A stretch of DNA of 10,577 nucleotides, taken from Propionibacterium sp. (GTDB lineage Bacteria; Actinomycetota; Actinomycetes; Propionibacteriales; Propionibacteriaceae). The notes under the pieces were generated by a model. The model was not told the origin of the DNA. It saw only the letters and a program-made list of their open reading frames with translations, and made no database searches. Shown here in pieces: positions 7,000 through 10,577 of the stretch (position 1 is its first letter; each line of letters starts with the position of its first letter). Both the position numbers and the translations under genes were made by a program. The stretch is from contig DURG01000060.1 of assembly GCA_012837465.1 (NCBI GenBank), positions 1 to 10,577 of the forward strand. The letters run 5' to 3'.

Positions 7000-8447
7000 C
7001 CCTCGACTGGATCCCCACCGCCACCCGCCTCTCCGACTGGCCCTCGGCGCAGGTCGTCGTCGCCGGCCTCGGCGTATCCGGGTTCGCCGCCGCCGACGGA
7101 CTCATGTCACTCGGGGCGAAGATCATCGTCCTCGACGAATCCACCGCCCACGCGGAGAAGGCCGAACTCCTCGAGAAGCTGGACGTCACCGTCCGCCTCG
7201 GCCCCGGCTCCACGGCCGAACTACCGCCCGGCACCGACCTCGTGGTCACCTCGCCCGGCTGGCGCCCGTCGGCGCCCCTGCTGCGGCAGGCCGTCGCCGC
7301 GGGGGTGCCCGTCTGGGGCGAGACGGAACTCGCCTGGCGCATGATGCAGCCCGACCGCGTCATCCCGTGGCTGGCCGTCACCGGCACCAACGGCAAGACC
7401 ACCACCACCCAGATGCTCGAATCCATGCTCATCGCCGACGGCAGGAAGGCCGCCGCGGTGGGCAACATCGGCCGGCCCATCATCGAGGCCATCCTCGACG
7501 ACGTCGACTACGACGTCTTCGCCGTCGAGCTCAGCAGCTTCCAGCTCCACTGGATGAACGACATCAACCTCCACTCCGCGGTCGTGCTCAACATCCACGA
7601 GGACCACCTCGAGTGGTACGGGCAACAGCCGGATCCGATGGGCCTCTACACCGCGGAGAAGGCCAAGATCTACGACGGCATCACGCATTCCTGCGTCTAC
7701 AACGCCGACGAGCCGATCACCGAGCATCTGGTCGAGGAGGCCGACGTCGTGGAGGGCGCCCGAGCCATCGGCTTCACCCTCGGCCTGCCCGCCATCTCCA
7801 TGCTGGGCGTGGTCGATGACCTGATCGTCGATCGCGCGTTCGTGCAGCAGCGTCGCGACTCGGCCCTGCCCCTGGCGAAGGTCTCGGACGTGCAGCCGGC
7901 CGCGCCCCACAACGTCGCCAATGCCTTGGCCGCCGCCGCGCTCGCCCGCAGCTACGGAGTGCACCATTCCGCCGTCGCCAAGGGCCTGCAGAACCTCCAG
8001 CTCGCCGGCCACCGCATCCAGCAGGTCGCCGAGGCCGACGGGGTGCGCTGGGTCGACGACTCCAAGGCCACCAACCCCCACGCCGCCAACTCCGCGATGA
8101 ACGCCTACGACTCCTTCGTGTGGGTCGCCGGCGGCCAGGCCAAGGGCACCACGTTCGACACGCTCATCGACCGGCACCGCGGAAAGATCCGCGCCGCCGT
8201 CGTGATCGGCGTCGACCGGCACCAGATTGCGGACACTCTTGCCCGACACGCGCCCGAGATCCCCGTCGTTGTGCTCGACAACGCCGAGACTGGGGTGATG
8301 GACGAGGTGGTCGCCAGGGCCGGGCAGTTCGCCCAGCCAGGGGACACGGTGCTGCTCTCCCCGGGTTGCGCCAGCCTCGACATGTTCGACAGCTACTCCG
8401 CGCGCGGCGATGCCTTCGCCGAGGCAGTACAGCGGTATCTCGGATAG
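6996..8447 (+). CDS. murD: MurD, UDP-MurNAc-L-alanine--D-glutamate ligase
   Basis: A 483-residue cytoplasmic Mur ligase that adds D-Glu to UDP-MurNAc-L-Ala with ATP. The N-terminal Rossmann-like domain shows VVVAGLGVSGFAAADGL (20-36) and LVVTSPGW (82-89). The ATPase domain has VTGTNGKTTTT (128-138, Lys134), GNIGRP (156-161), ELSSFQL (178-184), NIHEDHLEWYG (199-209) and probable carbamylated Lys222 in YTAEKAKIY. The C-terminal domain has AGHRIQQV (337-344), DDSKATNPHAA (354-364) and SPGCASLDMFDSYSARGDAF (455-474). The frame is open far upstream inside mraY, but homology to MurD begins only after the GTG at 6996, which overlaps the mraY stop. No convincing Shine-Dalgarno precedes it, so it probably relies on coupling to mraY. 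It ends in TAG, whose last two bases belong to the ftsW ribosome binding site. Confidence 0.95.
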   Translation: MTLDWIPTATRLSDWPSAQVVVAGLGVSGFAAADGLMSLGAKIIVLDESTAHAEKAELLEKLDVTVRLGPGSTAELPPGTDLVVTSPGWRPSAPLLRQAVAAGVPVWGETELAWRMMQPDRVIPWLAVTGTNGKTTTTQMLESMLIADGRKAAAVGNIGRPIIEAILDDVDYDVFAVELSSFQLHWMNDINLHSAVVLNIHEDHLEWYGQQPDPMGLYTAEKAKIYDGITHSCVYNADEPITEHLVEEADVVEGARAIGFTLGLPAISMLGVVDDLIVDRAFVQQRRDSALPLAKVSDVQPAAPHNVANALAAAALARSYGVHHSAVAKGLQNLQLAGHRIQQVAEADGVRWVDDSKATNPHAANSAMNAYDSFVWVAGGQAKGTTFDTLIDRHRGKIRAAVVIGVDRHQIADTLARHAPEIPVVVLDNAETGVMDEVVARAGQFAQPGDTVLLSPGCASLDMFDSYSARGDAFAEAVQRYLG

Positions 8448-8451
8448 GAGG
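8446..8451 (+). promoter_or_regulatory. Ribosome binding site of ftsW
   Basis: AGGAGG lies 10 bases before the ATG at 8462 and shares two bases with the TAG stop of murD. It is the strongest Shine-Dalgarno in the window after that of ftsL. It decides the ftsW start, because the frame is open well upstream into murD. Confidence 0.8.
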
Positions 8452-8461
8452 GATCCAGCAC

Positions 8462-9706
8462 ATGGCGTCCGACGCAGCTTCCCCCCCGGCGCGGTTCACC
8501 ATCTGGTCCCAGGTGAGGGCCCTCACGGCCTCACCGATGGCCCCCTACTACTTCATCGCCGCGGCCGTGACCGTGCTGGTGGGCATCGGCTCGCTGATGG
8601 TCCTCAGCTCGTCGTCGGTGCTGGCCATCTCCAGGGGCGTCACGCCCTACTACTACATCATCCGCCAGTTGGTCTTCCTCGCCGCCGGCATCTTCTTCAT
8701 GGTGATCCTCACCCGGATGAAGCCGTCGTTCCTGAGGAGCTTCGGTTGGGTGTTCTGGGTGCTGGCGGTGCTCCTGCTCATCGCGGTGCAGGTGCCGGGG
8801 CTGGGCGTCCTGGTCAACGGCAACCGCAACTGGATCAGGATCGTCGACGGCGTGCAGTTCCAACCGTCCGAGTTCGCCAAGCTGGCGCTCGTCGTGTGGT
8901 GCGGGGCGATCTTCCACAACAAGCGTGGCCGCCTCCATGAACCGCTGCAGCTGGCCGTACCGCTCATGCCCTTGGGCGGCCTCATCCTGGCCCTCGTGCT
9001 CGCCGGGCGTGACCTCGGCACCGGCCTCATCATCGGGCTGATCATCGTGGCCATCATGTGGTTCATCGGCACCCCGCTGCGCGTCCTCATCCCGCTGGGC
9101 ATCGCCGCCCTCTCCCTGGTCGCGCTGCTCGTCTTCGGCTCCGGCAACCGCATGAGCCGCATCGCGATCTTCCTCGACCCGCAATCCAACACGGACCTGT
9201 CGTCTCAGCCCATGGCCGCGCTGTACGCGCTGGCCTCCGGCGGCTGGTGGGGCCTTGGCCTCGGCGCCTCCAAGCAGAAGTGGGGCGGCCTCAAGGACGG
9301 CGCCCACACCGACTACATCTTCGCCGTCATCGGCGAGGAACTCGGCCTGTTCGGCATCCTGCTGATCGTGGCGATGTTCGCCCTGCTCGGCTGGGCCGGG
9401 CTCGAGATCGCGATGCGTTCGGACAAGATGTTCAACCGCGTCGTCGCCGCCGGCATCACCGGCTGGTTCCTGGTGCAGGCCACCATCAACATCTTCGTCG
9501 TCATGCACCTCCTCCCGGTGCTCGGGGTGCCGCTGCCGTTCGTGTCCTACGGCGGTTCCGCCCTCATCGCCAGCCTCATGGCAGTGGGCGTCCTCCTCTC
9601 GCTGGCGCGCGACACCCCTGACGCGCGCGCCTACCTCGCTTCCCGCAAGGCCCCTGCCAGGCCACGCATGACCAGCGTGATGGCCGCCAGCAGGGAGGAC
9701 TCATGA
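8462..9706 (+). CDS. ftsW: FtsW, septal SEDS-family peptidoglycan glycosyltransferase
   Basis: A 414-residue SEDS protein that polymerises lipid II into glycan strands at the division septum as partner of FtsI. About ten transmembrane helices can be traced, starting near residues 28-50. Family signatures are NGNRNWI (119-125), QPSEFAKLAL (134-143), RDLGTG (183-188), the large extracellular loop with GGWWGLGLGASKQK (260-273), AHTDYIFAVIGEELG (281-295, where Asp284 matches the catalytic aspartate of SEDS polymerases) and LPFVSYGGSAL (358-368). The position between murD and murG argues for FtsW rather than RodA. The ATG at 8462 follows AGGAGG. The N-terminal cytoplasmic tail is about 27 residues. 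The C-terminal tail (about 383-414) is short and basic, unlike the longer tail of mycobacterial FtsW. The stop overlaps the murG ATG as ATGA. Confidence 0.95.
   Translation: MASDAASPPARFTIWSQVRALTASPMAPYYFIAAAVTVLVGIGSLMVLSSSSVLAISRGVTPYYYIIRQLVFLAAGIFFMVILTRMKPSFLRSFGWVFWVLAVLLLIAVQVPGLGVLVNGNRNWIRIVDGVQFQPSEFAKLALVVWCGAIFHNKRGRLHEPLQLAVPLMPLGGLILALVLAGRDLGTGLIIGLIIVAIMWFIGTPLRVLIPLGIAALSLVALLVFGSGNRMSRIAIFLDPQSNTDLSSQPMAALYALASGGWWGLGLGASKQKWGGLKDGAHTDYIFAVIGEELGLFGILLIVAMFALLGWAGLEIAMRSDKMFNRVVAAGITGWFLVQATINIFVVMHLLPVLGVPLPFVSYGGSALIASLMAVGVLLSLARDTPDARAYLASRKAPARPRMTSVMAASREDS
9693..9698 (+). promoter_or_regulatory. Ribosome binding site of murG
   Basis: GGGAGG lies 4 bases before the ATG at 9703, inside the last codons of ftsW, and supports the ATGA overlap start. 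Confidence 0.7.
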
Positions 9707-10577
9707 CCAGGGTGGTGCTCGCCGGTGGGGGAACCGCCGGCCACACGTCGCCGCTCATCGCCACAGCCAAGGCGCTCGAACTCCTGGAGCCCGGGGCCGA
9801 GATGGTGTGCATCGGCACCGCCAAGGGCCTCGAGACCCGCGTGATCCCCGAGGCCGGGCTGCGCCTGGAACTCATCACGCCCGTGCCCCTGCCACGCACC
9901 GTCAACCTTGACCTCGTCAAGCTGCCCTACACGCTGACCCGCTCCGTGCTGGAGGCCCGTCGCGTCATCAGGAAGGCGAGGGCCGACGTCCTGGTCGGCT
10001 TCGGCGGCTACGTGTCCATCCCGGCCTACCTGGCCGCTCGGCTGTCAGGCGTACCGGTGGTCGTACACGAGGCGAACAAGCTGCCCGGCATCTCCAACAA
10101 GATCGGTGCCAGGTTCGCCGCGTTCACCGGCACCACGTTCCGTGAGACGCAACTGCCCGGAGGCAAGCTCGTCGGCATGCCGATGCGCCGCTCGATCACC
10201 AACCCGGAGGTCAGCCCTGCGGAGGCGAGGTCCCAGTTCGGCCTCGACCCCGAGCGCCGCACCCTCCTGGTGAGCGGGGGCTCCCAGGGCGCGGTGCGCA
10301 TCAACGAGGCCGTCACCGACGCCCGCGACGACCTGCTGGCCGCCGGCATCCAGATCCTCCACGTGCTCGGCCCCAAGAACTTCGACGATGCGGTGCACAC
10401 CGTCGTCACGCACGGCTCCGGTGCGCAGTACCAGCCCGTGGCCTTCGTCTCCGACATGGCCGTGGCCTACGCGGCAGCAGACCTCATGGTCGGGCGCGCA
10501 GGCGCCGGCACCGTGCACGAGACCGCGGTCAGCGGCCTCCCCGTCGTGTTCGTGCCGTTGCCCTGGGGCAACGGCGA
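9703..10577 (+). CDS. murG: MurG, lipid II synthase GlcNAc transferase, N-terminal part
   Basis: The first 291 residues of MurG, cut by the right edge with no stop reached; the family is usually about 350-380 residues long. MurG is a GT-B fold peripheral membrane enzyme that transfers GlcNAc from UDP-GlcNAc to lipid I, forming lipid II. Visible signatures are the first glycine loop LAGGGTAGHTSP (6-17, His14), GFGGYVSIPAYLAA (99-112), the HEANKLPG block (122-129, corresponding to HEQN in many enzymes) and the second glycine-rich loop SGGSQGAVRIN (191-201). The donor-binding segment VGRAGAGTVHE (263-273, Glu273) is followed by PLPWGNG (285-291). The last visible motif is where actinobacterial enzymes continue with Glu-Gln ligands for UDP-GlcNAc. 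The ATG at 9703 overlaps the ftsW stop and has GGGAGG 4 bases upstream. Confidence 0.95.
   Translation, partial: MTRVVLAGGGTAGHTSPLIATAKALELLEPGAEMVCIGTAKGLETRVIPEAGLRLELITPVPLPRTVNLDLVKLPYTLTRSVLEARRVIRKARADVLVGFGGYVSIPAYLAARLSGVPVVVHEANKLPGISNKIGARFAAFTGTTFRETQLPGGKLVGMPMRRSITNPEVSPAEARSQFGLDPERRTLLVSGGSQGAVRINEAVTDARDDLLAAGIQILHVLGPKNFDDAVHTVVTHGSGAQYQPVAFVSDMAVAYAAADLMVGRAGAGTVHETAVSGLPVVFVPLPWGNG

Noticed and set aside
8120..8461. Upstream extension of the ftsW frame into murD.
   Set aside because: Arg-rich out-of-frame sequence, and a strong ribosome site places the start at 8462.
8448..8461. The 14-base gap between murD and ftsW, checked for a terminator or promoter.
   Set aside because: It is filled by the ftsW ribosome site and spacer; there is no room for a hairpin or a promoter.
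8531..9508. A - strand open frame opposite ftsW, rich in Asp, Glu, His and Gln.
   Set aside because: This is the reverse complement of hydrophobic helix codons, a known artefact opposite membrane proteins. No other evidence of a gene.

Overview
The window is a stretch of a division and cell wall (dcw) cluster from a high-GC Gram-positive bacterium, most likely an actinobacterium. The evidence is the very strong G/C bias at third codon positions, the gene order rsmH-ftsL-ftsI(pbpB)-murE-murF-mraY-murD-ftsW-murG, and actinobacterial sequence habits: a long basic FtsI N-terminus, a Cys-containing extracellular loop in MraY, and a diverged FtsL. A member of the Propionibacteriales is plausible, but this is an impression from protein style. 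The genus cannot be fixed from the sequence alone.

Layout: every gene is on the + strand and almost no base is non-coding. The 3' part of rsmH (16S rRNA methyltransferase) enters from the left edge (to 400). It is followed by an FtsL-like bitopic division protein (397-921), the septal class B PBP FtsI/PbpB (918-2948), MurE (2950-4506), MurF (4484-5929), MraY (5926-6999), MurD (6996-8447), FtsW (8462-9706) and a MurG cut by the right edge (9703-10577+). The junctions are ATGA or GTGA overlaps, a 1-base gap, a 23-base overlap and a 14-base gap. The layout is that of one long operon with strong translational coupling. No promoter, terminator, RNA gene, mobile element or CRISPR array was seen, and no non-coding stretch approaches 300 bases.

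How the genes work together: MurD, MurE and MurF build the UDP-MurNAc-pentapeptide in the cytoplasm. MraY moves it onto undecaprenyl phosphate (lipid I), and MurG adds GlcNAc (lipid II). FtsW polymerises lipid II at the septum and FtsI crosslinks the new strands, with FtsL as a structural and regulatory partner. By analogy with other actinobacterial dcw clusters, mraZ and the 5' end of rsmH would lie to the left, and murC, ftsQ and ftsZ to the right.

I looked for a hidden or new system on both strands and found none. The long antisense reading frames are GC-rich shadows. The findings are modest: coupling architecture, start-site corrections and lineage-specific protein features.
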